In this document: positions 7,796-14,858 of the stretch, one piece after another
Layout: each line of letters starts with the position of its first letter
How positions within the stretch are numbered: position 1 is the stretch's first letter
Assembly (NCBI GenBank): GCA_018883545.1
Contig: JAHLEH010000001.1
Coordinates: 496,001 to 560,000, forward strand
Direction of reading: 5' to 3'
Length of the DNA stretch: 64,000 nucleotides
Origin: Marixanthotalea marina
Lineage (GTDB): Bacteria; Bacteroidota; Bacteroidia; Flavobacteriales; Flavobacteriaceae
Program-made: the position numbers and the translations under genes
Notes under the pieces: model-generated
Databases searched by the model: none
Seen by the model: the letters and a program-made list of their open reading frames with translations, nothing else
Told to the model about the DNA's origin: nothing

Positions 7796-8449
7796 TTAAG
7801 TTAATGTCTTAAAAACATAACCTTTTTCACTAAAATATTCCAAAACTTTAGGCAACGCGTATTGCATATTTTTGGAAGCCTTCACACTGTCGTGAAACAC
7901 GATAATACTACCTTTGGTGGCTTTGTTGGTCACGTTTTTTAAACAGGTTTCTTTGCTAATATTCTTATCCCAATCAAAAGAAATTATATCCCACATTATT
8001 ATTTTATAACCTTGACCCAACAATGCTTTGCCTTGAGCGGGTTTAATTTGTCCGTAAGGCGGACGAAATAGTTGGGTGTTTCCCGAAAAATCTTTGGGTA
8101 TTATAGCATCAATGGTATTCTGGGCTTTGGTGACGTTAGCCAGATAGTCGCTGGTTAATGTTTTCCAGCCTTTCAAGTGATTGTTGGTATGATTGCCAAT
8201 GGCATGCCCCTCGTTTAAAATGGCCTTAAAAATATCTGGATGTTTCTCAATATTTTTACCAATACAAAAAAAAGTAGCTTTGGCTTGGTAGTTGTTTAAA
8301 GTGTCGAGCGTCCAGTTCGTGATTTCGGGGGTTGGCCCGTCATCAAAAGTTAAATACAGTACCTTTTCGTTAGTTGCTATGTCCCAAACATAGTTTGGGA
8401 ACATTTTTTTTGCAACTAAAGGGGTTTTTATGGGTGTTAACATACCCAC
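7796..8449 (-). CDS. Polysaccharide deacetylase (NodB domain, CE4)
   Basis: 217 aa, nearly all NodB homology domain. Motif 1 is TFDDGPTPEIT (catalytic base Asp36, metal Asp37), motif 2 GHAIGNHTNNH (the two metal His), motif 3 RPPYGQ, motif 4 MWDIISFDW and motif 5 IIVFHDS. All CE4 metal ligands are present, so it should remove N- or O-acetyl groups from a glycan such as peptidoglycan or an exopolysaccharide. No signal peptide is evident; the first residues are basic and the start could also be Met3. Its start lies 1 bp past the stop of the DUF2723 gene, so the two are co-transcribed. Deacetylation of a glycan handled by that membrane protein is a reasonable but unproven link. Confidence 0.93.
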   Translation of the reverse strand: MGMLTPIKTPLVAKKMFPNYVWDIATNEKVLYLTFDDGPTPEITNWTLDTLNNYQAKATFFCIGKNIEKHPDIFKAILNEGHAIGNHTNNHLKGWKTLTSDYLANVTKAQNTIDAIIPKDFSGNTQLFRPPYGQIKPAQGKALLGQGYKIIMWDIISFDWDKNISKETCLKNVTNKATKGSIIVFHDSVKASKNMQYALPKVLEYFSEKGYVFKTLT

Positions 8450-8450
8450 A

Positions 8451-11400
8451 TTATTCTATCGGTTCAATCTCTATCGTTCCACTGTCTAACGGAATGTCTA
8501 CATCATTCAATTCTTCTTCTTCAATAGTTTCCCCTCCTAGAAAATGTTTGAACATGCTTAAATTATCATTAAAAATATCGCCTTCTTTCTCAGCCAGTTC
8601 GGGGTCGTATTTAACCAAGACATCTACTAAAGCTTTATAACGTTGAATGTCTACATATATGTCTTCAAAAAAGAGCTCTTGGTTTTCTATGGATAAGTTT
8701 GCGTAAAAAGTTAAACTTTCCTGGTATTTTTCGGCCAGCTGGTGGAACAGTTTTACGGCCTTTTCTTTGTTTCCAACTTCGTAATAGGCACTTATGTATG
8801 GTTCTAAAAGGGTATAATATCCAAAATAATCAACTGGCATATTGGTCATGGCAATATCGGCTATTTCTTCCGCTTTTTCTACCTTATCTTCATTAATTAA
8901 CTGTTCTATAAGCCTTGCCAAATTGCCTCTGTAAGTAATAGAGTTTTTACGAGTTTCTATGTCGTGGTAAATATTTGGGTCACCACTATTGCCCCAATCC
9001 CAGTTTTTAACTTTCTCATACATGAGGTCGCTGTCCACACGGCCCATATCAAACGGGTTGGCTTCACTAACAGGTGTTTTTATAGGTACCAGTTTGTAGC
9101 ACAATCCGTCTAATTGTAAATAATCTTTCATCCAGATATAATCATCATCACCAAAGCTACCGCCAGTAAAATAAATAGGGCGTTTCCAATCGTTATTGGC
9201 AACAATATCCAACATAAGCAATCTGTTTTTTAGCAAAGCACCGCCAGTAAGAGTGATGTCGATGTAAGGCACAATCTTACTACTGTCCTTTGGTTTAACA
9301 ATACCGCTTTTAAGAACATTATCTTTATTAACTGCCAAACGGAGGTTTCGCGTAGGCACATAACTTGCATTTAAATCTTGTGACCTCACTTGGTTTATAT
9401 CGTACCCCTCCCGTTCTAGGGCATATTTATATTTAGTGTTTGGGTTGTCGCTTTGAATAAAATCTAATAATTGCTTTACTCTAATGGTGTCTTGTATGAA
9501 ATCTTCAATTCTAACATATTCGTTGGTTCCGTACTTGTAATCATCATGCGTAAGCTGTGATGGAATAGGGTCGCTTTCGTAAGCTTTACGTTTCATTTGG
9601 TCTATATACCAATCGGTTTGGAACAAACTGGTGTTTACCACACGTACATCGGTTCTATAGCCTTCAATTTCTTGGGCGTACCACAGGGCAAAGGTGTCGT
9701 TGTCGCCTATGGTGAACAAAATGGCATTTTCGGCACAGGAATCCAGATACATTTTGGCCATAGAGTTGGCAGTGTATTTATCAGACCTATCGTGGTCGTC
9801 CCAGTTATTGGCAGCTAAAATGCCCGGTACTAAAACCAAGCAAACAAGTGTTATGGAAATAGCCGAGAACTTAGAAGGGATGTATTTTTTTAAAGCATCA
9901 TAAAGTGCATAAACCCCAAACCCAATCCAAAGCGCAAAGACATAAAATGAGCCTACAACCGAATAATCACGTTCTCTTGGTTCAAATGGACGTACATTGG
10001 TATAAAACTGAATGGCCAAGCCTGTAAACAGGAAAAATACCAACATGGTCCAGAACAGTTTTTTGTCTTTGTTGAACAAAAAGAAAAAGCCAATTAAGCC
10101 CAATATAAAAGGTAACAAATAATAAGTGTTTCTTGCTTTGTTATTCTTTACATCACTTGGCAAATTGTCTTGGGAATAGCCTAAAAGGATTTCATCTAAA
10201 GGGTTAATACCCGTAATCCAGTTACCGTGGGTATCGTACCTGCCTTGAATGTCGTCTTGCCTTCCAGAAAAATTCCACATAAAATAACGCCAGTACATGT
10301 AACCTAACTGATATTGGAACATAAAGGTGATGTTATCCCATAAAGATGGTTTTTCAATATCAAGTATACTGCTGTAGCGCTTTAAAAAAGCATTGAATTG
10401 TTCGTAATCCACATTACCTTGGGCCATTTGCGATTTGAAATCGGATATTAAGGCTCTGAAGTTGTTGTCCATTTGGTGTTCAGGTCTTAATTTAAAGTCC
10501 AAATAACCAATAAACAACTGCATGTAATTTTCAGCGTGTTCGGCACTCCACATTCTAGGCAAAATGGCCGCATGGTCTGAATTGTAATTTTGTTTGGCGT
10601 TTTTGTAATCGTTTACAATAACATATTTGCCTAGGTCTTCGTCTTTTTCGTATTTAGGTTTTTCGTCGGAATACGGATTTTCTTCATCTAATGAAGCGTA
10701 GATATCTGTAAACAGAGGGCCGTAAAACAAGTGTGTTTCAGGATATTGTTCTAAGTTGTAGTAAGCCAACAATTCCCTGGCACTAGAGGGATTGTTTTCA
10801 TTTATAACCGTGTTTGCGTTAGCACGAATGGGCAGCATAAGCCAAGTCGAAAAACCGATTATAATGAAAGTAATACATAAAATGCCCGTATTTAGATGCA
10901 CAAAATTCTTTTTACGGGTATATTTTAGTGCATAATAAATGATGGCTACTAAAGCAATACCGGCAATAATAGAACCTGAATTAAAAGGAAGGCCTATGGT
11001 ATTTACGAAAAAGATTTCGGAAGCACTGAATATTTTTAAAATATTTGGTGCCAATAGTTTAAAAATGAATAATAATATGGCCGCCGAAACCAAATTGGCA
11101 ACAATAAAGTTTTTTACGGTAATAGTTTTGTAATTCTTAAAATAATAAATCAAGCCAATAGCTGGAATTGTAAGAAGCCCCATAAAATGTACGCCAAAAG
11201 ACAAACCAATAATAAAGGCTATTAAAATAAGCCATTTGTTGCCTCGTGGTTTATCCATATCTTGTTCCCAACGTAGTGCTAACCAAAACAAAACTGACAT
11301 GATAAAGGTGGCCATAGCATACACTTCGGTTTCAACGGCATTAAACCAAAACGAATCGGTAAATGTAAAGGCCAAACTACCAACCAAGCCGCTTCCAAGT

Positions 11401-11765
11401 ATTGCCAAAGCTTTTTGTTGACTTATGTCTCCATCATTCTTAACCAATTTTTTAAGAAGTAAAGTAATGGTCCAGAACATAAATAAAATGGTAAAGGCAC
11501 TGGAAGCTGCACTCATCATGTTGAGCATTCTACCAACCAATTCGCCATTGCCAAAAGTAAAAATGGAAAAGAATGCTCCTAGCATTTGAAAAAGAGGAGC
11601 TCCTGGAGGGTGGCCAACTTGCAGTTTTGATGAGGTTAAAATGTATTCCCCGGCATCCCAGAAACTTACAGTAGGCTCAACGGTAAGGCTATACGTTATA
11701 AAGGCTATTAAAAAAGCGAACCACCCTAATATGGTGTTCCATTTTTTAAAGATAGATGGTGTCAT
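8451..11765 (-). CDS. DUF2723 polytopic membrane protein (GT-C/protein O-mannosyltransferase-like)
   Basis: 1104 aa. The N-terminal DUF2723 region (about 10-200) starts with a membrane segment and then PTVSFWDAGEYILTSSKLQV and GHPPGAPLFQ, an acidic first loop (WDAGE) as in GT-C glycosyltransferases. About a dozen hydrophobic helices follow to residue ~650 (for example AIGLIYYF, FILGLIGFFFLF, FYVFALWIGFGVYAL). The C-terminal ~450 residues are soluble and include ITLTGGALLKNRLLMLDIVA and TPR-like helices (VEKAEEIADIAMTNM). DUF2723 is classed with the mannosyltransferase-type membrane enzymes in Bacteroidota, presumably using a lipid-linked sugar, but substrate and product are unknown. The downstream deacetylase shares its operon. 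Confidence 0.88.
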   Translation of the reverse strand: MTPSIFKKWNTILGWFAFLIAFITYSLTVEPTVSFWDAGEYILTSSKLQVGHPPGAPLFQMLGAFFSIFTFGNGELVGRMLNMMSAASSAFTILFMFWTITLLLKKLVKNDGDISQQKALAILGSGLVGSLAFTFTDSFWFNAVETEVYAMATFIMSVLFWLALRWEQDMDKPRGNKWLILIAFIIGLSFGVHFMGLLTIPAIGLIYYFKNYKTITVKNFIVANLVSAAILLFIFKLLAPNILKIFSASEIFFVNTIGLPFNSGSIIAGIALVAIIYYALKYTRKKNFVHLNTGILCITFIIIGFSTWLMLPIRANANTVINENNPSSARELLAYYNLEQYPETHLFYGPLFTDIYASLDEENPYSDEKPKYEKDEDLGKYVIVNDYKNAKQNYNSDHAAILPRMWSAEHAENYMQLFIGYLDFKLRPEHQMDNNFRALISDFKSQMAQGNVDYEQFNAFLKRYSSILDIEKPSLWDNITFMFQYQLGYMYWRYFMWNFSGRQDDIQGRYDTHGNWITGINPLDEILLGYSQDNLPSDVKNNKARNTYYLLPFILGLIGFFFLFNKDKKLFWTMLVFFLFTGLAIQFYTNVRPFEPRERDYSVVGSFYVFALWIGFGVYALYDALKKYIPSKFSAISITLVCLVLVPGILAANNWDDHDRSDKYTANSMAKMYLDSCAENAILFTIGDNDTFALWYAQEIEGYRTDVRVVNTSLFQTDWYIDQMKRKAYESDPIPSQLTHDDYKYGTNEYVRIEDFIQDTIRVKQLLDFIQSDNPNTKYKYALEREGYDINQVRSQDLNASYVPTRNLRLAVNKDNVLKSGIVKPKDSSKIVPYIDITLTGGALLKNRLLMLDIVANNDWKRPIYFTGGSFGDDDYIWMKDYLQLDGLCYKLVPIKTPVSEANPFDMGRVDSDLMYEKVKNWDWGNSGDPNIYHDIETRKNSITYRGNLARLIEQLINEDKVEKAEEIADIAMTNMPVDYFGYYTLLEPYISAYYEVGNKEKAVKLFHQLAEKYQESLTFYANLSIENQELFFEDIYVDIQRYKALVDVLVKYDPELAEKEGDIFNDNLSMFKHFLGGETIEEEELNDVDIPLDSGTIEIEPIE

Positions 11766-11869
11766 TAAGAATTTTGTTATTTTACTACGGCGAATTTACT
11801 AATTATTATGTTATAGCATAATGCTTTTAAGTAAACGTTAAGGTTTGTAGATTATTTTTAAAAAAATTC

Positions 11870-11899
11870 TTGTGCAAACAAAACTTTGTGCTAAATTTG
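11870..11899 (+). promoter_or_regulatory. Promoter of tRNA-Gln
   Basis: TTG at 11870-11872, 19 bp, TAAATTTG at 11892-11899; the tRNA begins 17 bp further on. A clean match to the Bacteroidota consensus. Confidence 0.75.
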
Positions 11900-11916
11900 C
11901 ACCCTCAATAAGGTAT

Positions 11917-11989
11917 TGGCCTATGGTGTAACTGGCAACACGTCTGGTTTTGGTCCAGAAGAGTCTAGGTTCGAGCCCTAGTAGGCCAA
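11917..11989 (+). tRNA. tRNA-Gln (anticodon TTG)
   Basis: Acceptor stem TGGCCTA (11917-11923) pairs with TAGGCCA (11982-11988), with discriminator A at 11989. The anticodon arm TCTGG-TTTTGGT-CCAGA shows TTG at positions 34-36, which reads CAA/CAG. The T arm CTAGG-TTCGAGC-CCTAG is perfect. CCA is not encoded. Its 3' part from GAGCCC onward is repeated at 12088. Confidence 0.96.
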
Positions 11990-12037
11990 CAAAAATTGAA
12001 GAAGAAGACTTAACTTTTGGTTAGGTCTTTTTTGTTT
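11973..12037 (+). repeat. Direct repeat copy A: tRNA-Gln 3' end plus terminator
   Basis: About 65 bp, from GAGCCC in the T arm through the acceptor stem and the terminator. Repeated at 12088-12156 with one substitution (GAAGAAG versus GAGGAAG) and a longer T run. Confidence 0.9.
12005..12033 (+). terminator. Rho-independent terminator of tRNA-Gln
   Basis: Stem AAGACTTAAC / GTTAGGTCTT (one G-U pair) with a TTTTG loop, followed by a T run. Confidence 0.8.
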
Positions 12038-12067
12038 GAATAAGAATTCGCTTAGGGCGAGAAGTTT

Positions 12068-12087
12068 ATCCTGAGCGTAGCCGAAGG
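12068..12087 (+). repeat. Dispersed repeat, copy 2 (diverged)
   Basis: ATCCTGAGCGTAGCCGAAGG, with two changes from the core CTGAGCGCAGTCGAAG. It abuts the second copy of the tRNA-Gln 3' end, where the missing 5' part of that tRNA would be. Confidence 0.7.
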
Positions 12088-12156
12088 GAGCCCTAGTAGG
12101 CCAACAAAAATTGAAGAGGAAGACTTAACTTTTGGTTAGGTCTTTTTTTGTTTTTA
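12088..12156 (+). repeat. Direct repeat copy B: orphan tRNA-Gln 3' fragment plus terminator
   Basis: GAGCCCTAGTAGGCCAAC and the following terminator are repeated 115 bp downstream of copy A. The first ~56 nt of a tRNA are absent, so no functional tRNA is encoded. Confidence 0.9.
12120..12149 (+). terminator. Duplicated tRNA terminator
   Basis: Same hairpin as 12005-12033 with seven T residues. It now lies between tRNA-Gln and the convergent universal stress gene. Confidence 0.7.
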
Positions 12157-12163
12157 AGTGTTT

Positions 12164-12988
12164 TTAAATCTTAAAGGTAATAACAGGACGATGAGCATGG
12201 TTTACCAAATCTTCACTAATGCTGCCATTAAAGAAATGCGAAATGCCTTGTCTGCCATGGGTACTCATGGCGATTAAATCAGCATTTATAGATTCTGAAA
12301 AATGCATAATGCCTTTTTCGATGGTTTCATCGTTATAAATGTTAACTGTGTAATTTTTAAAATCCGAACTTTTTGTGAAAGCTTCGATTTGCTTTTCGGC
12401 TTCAATGGTGGTTAAAAATTTATTGGGTGTGTTTACCATAAGCAAATGTAATTTTGCTTTTAGTAGTTTGGCGAAATCGACGGCTTTTTTGTAGGTGCTT
12501 TTACTTTCTTCATTAAAATCGGAAGCGAAAACTATACTTTTAATATCAAAAACGGGATGTTCTTTTTTTACTACTAAAACAGGCACTTCAGAGGTTCTAA
12601 CAACTTTTTCAGTGTTAGAGCCAATAAGCAGCTCCTTAAGTCCATTGGCGCCTTGTGAGCCCATAAGGACGAGGTCGATATTTTGTTTTTTGCAAACATC
12701 GGCAATGCCCCTAAATATTTCATGAAACTCTACATGTTCATGTACTTTTATGTTTTTTAAAAAGTCTTTTTGAGCCAGTTTTTCAAAATGTTTTTGAGCC
12801 AGTTTCATAAAAAAGATAGCCTCTGGCAATTCGCTATAAGTGCTCATGGCATCAACTTGCTGTAACGGCAGCTCTATAATGTGGAGTAAGTGTATTTCAG
12901 AATTATGTTTTTTGGCCAATTGAACAGCAGCGCCAAGAGCATAATCGGCCTGTTCAGAAAAATCAGTAGGAACAAGTATTTTTTTCAT
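12164..12988 (-). CDS. Universal stress protein, two tandem UspA domains
   Basis: 274 aa from ATG 12988. Domain 1 (1-~145) begins MKKILVPTDFSEQADYALGA and ends with the ATP-loop GSQGANGLKELLIGSNTEKV. Domain 2 begins SIVFASDFNEESKSTYKKAV and ends with STHGRQGISHFFNGS. Both have the G-x2-G-x9-G-S type nucleotide-binding pattern, so both halves may bind ATP. Tandem Usp proteins are common stress-response proteins in Bacteroidota. The frame is open 18 codons further (MIIKAIIHKFIK...), but that part has no family match and runs into AT-rich intergenic sequence, so I use the internal Met. Confidence 0.93.
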   Translation of the reverse strand: MKKILVPTDFSEQADYALGAAVQLAKKHNSEIHLLHIIELPLQQVDAMSTYSELPEAIFFMKLAQKHFEKLAQKDFLKNIKVHEHVEFHEIFRGIADVCKKQNIDLVLMGSQGANGLKELLIGSNTEKVVRTSEVPVLVVKKEHPVFDIKSIVFASDFNEESKSTYKKAVDFAKLLKAKLHLLMVNTPNKFLTTIEAEKQIEAFTKSSDFKNYTVNIYNDETIEKGIMHFSESINADLIAMSTHGRQGISHFFNGSISEDLVNHAHRPVITFKI

Positions 12989-13053
12989 ATTTAAAGGGCT
13001 ATGGTTTTTTATAAATTTATGAATTATTGCTTTAATAATCAATTATAATATCA

Positions 13054-13061
13054 TATATTTG
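13054..13061 (+). promoter_or_regulatory. -7 element of the rimP-nusA-infB operon
   Basis: TATATTTG. The nearest upstream TTG (13027-13029) is 24 bp away, slightly long. Predicted start near 13068, which gives a ~56-nt leader containing the hairpin at 13089-13114. Confidence 0.55.
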
Positions 13062-13088
13062 CGGCGTTGTTAGGGAAAACAGTAATAC

Positions 13089-13114
13089 GAGGGGACGAGA
13101 AGTCCCCTCTTTTT
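13089..13114 (+). promoter_or_regulatory. Leader hairpin before rimP
   Basis: Perfect 8-bp stem GAGGGGAC / GTCCCCTC with a 5-nt loop and five T residues, 10 bp before the rimP ATG. It has terminator form but lies inside the operon leader, so it may be an attenuator or a 5' stabilising element. No known riboswitch is recognised. Confidence 0.6.
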
Positions 13115-13123
13115 ATAATAAAA

Positions 13124-13585
13124 ATGTTTAAAGCTACCGTTGAGAATTTATTGGAAAAAGCATTGCAAGAACGAAAAGATTTGTTCTTAATAGATTTTTC
13201 TATACAAGCAGACAATCATATAAAAGTGGTGATTGATGGAGATAATGGCGTGACCGTAGATGATTGCATTTTTATAAGCAGAGCTGTAGAGCATAATCTG
13301 GATAGGGAAGAACAGGATTTTTCATTGGATGTTATGTCGGCAGGAGCAGCGTCGCCATTGGTTAATAAAAGACAGTACGCCAAAAACAAGAACAGAATCT
13401 TGAAAGTGAAGACAGATTCTGAAACTGTTGAGGGTGTACTTGTGGATGCAACCGAGGATGCAATTTTAATAGAATGGAAAGCTAGGGAGCCCAAGCCTGT
13501 TGGAAAAGGTAAGGTAACCGTAAAAAAACAAGCGAATATCGCTTATAATGATATAGTAGAAGCAAAAGTGATGATTAAATTTTAA
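13124..13585 (+). CDS. rimP: Ribosome maturation factor RimP
   Basis: 153 aa from ATG 13124. RimP assists late 30S assembly. Family marks: FLIDFSIQADNHIKVVIDGD, VTVDDCIFISRAVEHNLD and FSLDVMSAGAASPL (the YxLEVSSPG-type motif in Bacteroidota form), then the C-terminal SH3-like part. The frame extends 19 codons upstream across the leader hairpin (MLGKTVIRGDEKSPLFIIK), which is discarded because it starts at the predicted transcription start. Heads the rimP-nusA-infB operon, 12 bp before nusA. Confidence 0.95.
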   Translation: MFKATVENLLEKALQERKDLFLIDFSIQADNHIKVVIDGDNGVTVDDCIFISRAVEHNLDREEQDFSLDVMSAGAASPLVNKRQYAKNKNRILKVKTDSETVEGVLVDATEDAILIEWKAREPKPVGKGKVTVKKQANIAYNDIVEAKVMIKF

Positions 13586-13597
13586 TTCAAGAGAGTT

Positions 13598-14830
13598 ATG
13601 GAAAATATTGCGTTAATTGAATCTTTTTCAGAGTTTAAAGACGATAAACTAATAGATCGTGTTACGCTGATGGCTATTTTAGAAGATGTTTTTAGAAACG
13701 CACTAAAGAAAAAATTTGGAGATGACGATAATTTTGATATCATTGTTAACCCAGATAAAGGTGATTTGGAGATTTGGAGAAATAGGGTGGTTGTTGCCGA
13801 TGGTGATGTGGAAGACCCAAACCAAGAGATTTCATTAACTGAAGCTAGAAAGATAGAGCCAGACTTTGAAGTTGGGGAAGATGTATCTGAAGAAGTTAAG
13901 TTGGCCGATTTGGGAAGAAGGGCTATTTTAGCACTGCGTCAAAATTTAATCTCTAAAATACACGAGCACGATAATACTATTGTTTATAAGCAATTTAAAG
14001 ATTTAATTGGCGAAATATATACGGCAGAAGTTCATCACATACGTCATAGAGCCGTTATTTTATTGGACGACGAAGGCAATGAAATTGTATTGCCAAAGGA
14101 AAAACAAATCCCGTCAGATTTCTTTAGAAAAGGCGACAACGTAAGAGGGGTTATAGACAATGTGGAGCTTAAAGGTGCCAAGCCTACCATTATCATGTCT
14201 AGAAGTTCCCCTGTGTTTTTAGAGAAACTTTTTGAACAAGAAATCCCAGAGGTTTTCGACGGCCTAATCACCATTAAAAATGTGGTTAGAATTCCTGGAG
14301 AAAAAGCCAAGGTGGCGGTTGATTCTTATGATGATAGAATAGATCCTGTTGGTGCTTGCGTTGGTATGAAAGGTTCCAGAATTCACGGTATTGTTCGAGA
14401 ATTGGGTAACGAAAACATCGATGTTATCAACTATACAAACAATTTACAGTTGTACATCACACGAGCGTTAAGTCCGGCACGTGTTACCTCTATTAAAATA
14501 GATGAAGAAAACAAACGCGCCGAAGTTATCCTAAAACCGGAAGAGGTTAGTAAGGCCATTGGTAGAGGCGGACACAACATTCGTTTGGCTGGTCAATTAA
14601 CTGGTTATGAAATAGATGTATTTAGAGAAGGTGCTGAAGAAGATGTTGAGCTTTCTGAATTCTCCGATGAAATAGAAGGCTGGATTATTCAAGAATTCAG
14701 CAAAGCTGGATTAGATACGGCCAAGAGTATTTTAGAACAGGATGTGGACGATTTGGTTAAGAGAACAGATTTAGAGGAAGAAACAATAAATGAAGTAATT
14801 AGAATTCTTAGAGAAGAATTTGAAGAATAA
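13598..14830 (+). CDS. nusA: Transcription termination/antitermination factor NusA
   Basis: 410 aa. N-terminal RNA-polymerase-binding domain (~1-125), S1 domain (~130-200, TAEVHHIRHRAVILLDDEGN), KH1/KH2 (DPVGACVGMKGSRI and KAIGRGGHNIRLAGQLTGYEI, both with the GxxG loop), then a C-terminal helical segment (SKAGLDTAKSILEQDVDDLV, one AR/HhH-like repeat). It modulates pausing and termination and couples to translation. It lacks the two full acidic repeats of E. coli NusA, normal for this phylum. Confidence 0.97.
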   Translation: MENIALIESFSEFKDDKLIDRVTLMAILEDVFRNALKKKFGDDDNFDIIVNPDKGDLEIWRNRVVVADGDVEDPNQEISLTEARKIEPDFEVGEDVSEEVKLADLGRRAILALRQNLISKIHEHDNTIVYKQFKDLIGEIYTAEVHHIRHRAVILLDDEGNEIVLPKEKQIPSDFFRKGDNVRGVIDNVELKGAKPTIIMSRSSPVFLEKLFEQEIPEVFDGLITIKNVVRIPGEKAKVAVDSYDDRIDPVGACVGMKGSRIHGIVRELGNENIDVINYTNNLQLYITRALSPARVTSIKIDEENKRAEVILKPEEVSKAIGRGGHNIRLAGQLTGYEIDVFREGAEEDVELSEFSDEIEGWIIQEFSKAGLDTAKSILEQDVDDLVKRTDLEEETINEVIRILREEFEE

Positions 14831-14858
14831 CTATATTTGAGTATTTTAAAGGCAATTT

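Noticed and set aside
12088..12105. Second tRNA gene
   Set aside because: Only the 3' end is present; no D arm, anticodon arm or 5' acceptor strand.
13067..13123. Upstream extension of rimP
   Set aside because: Covers the leader hairpin and begins at the predicted transcription start; not RimP-like.
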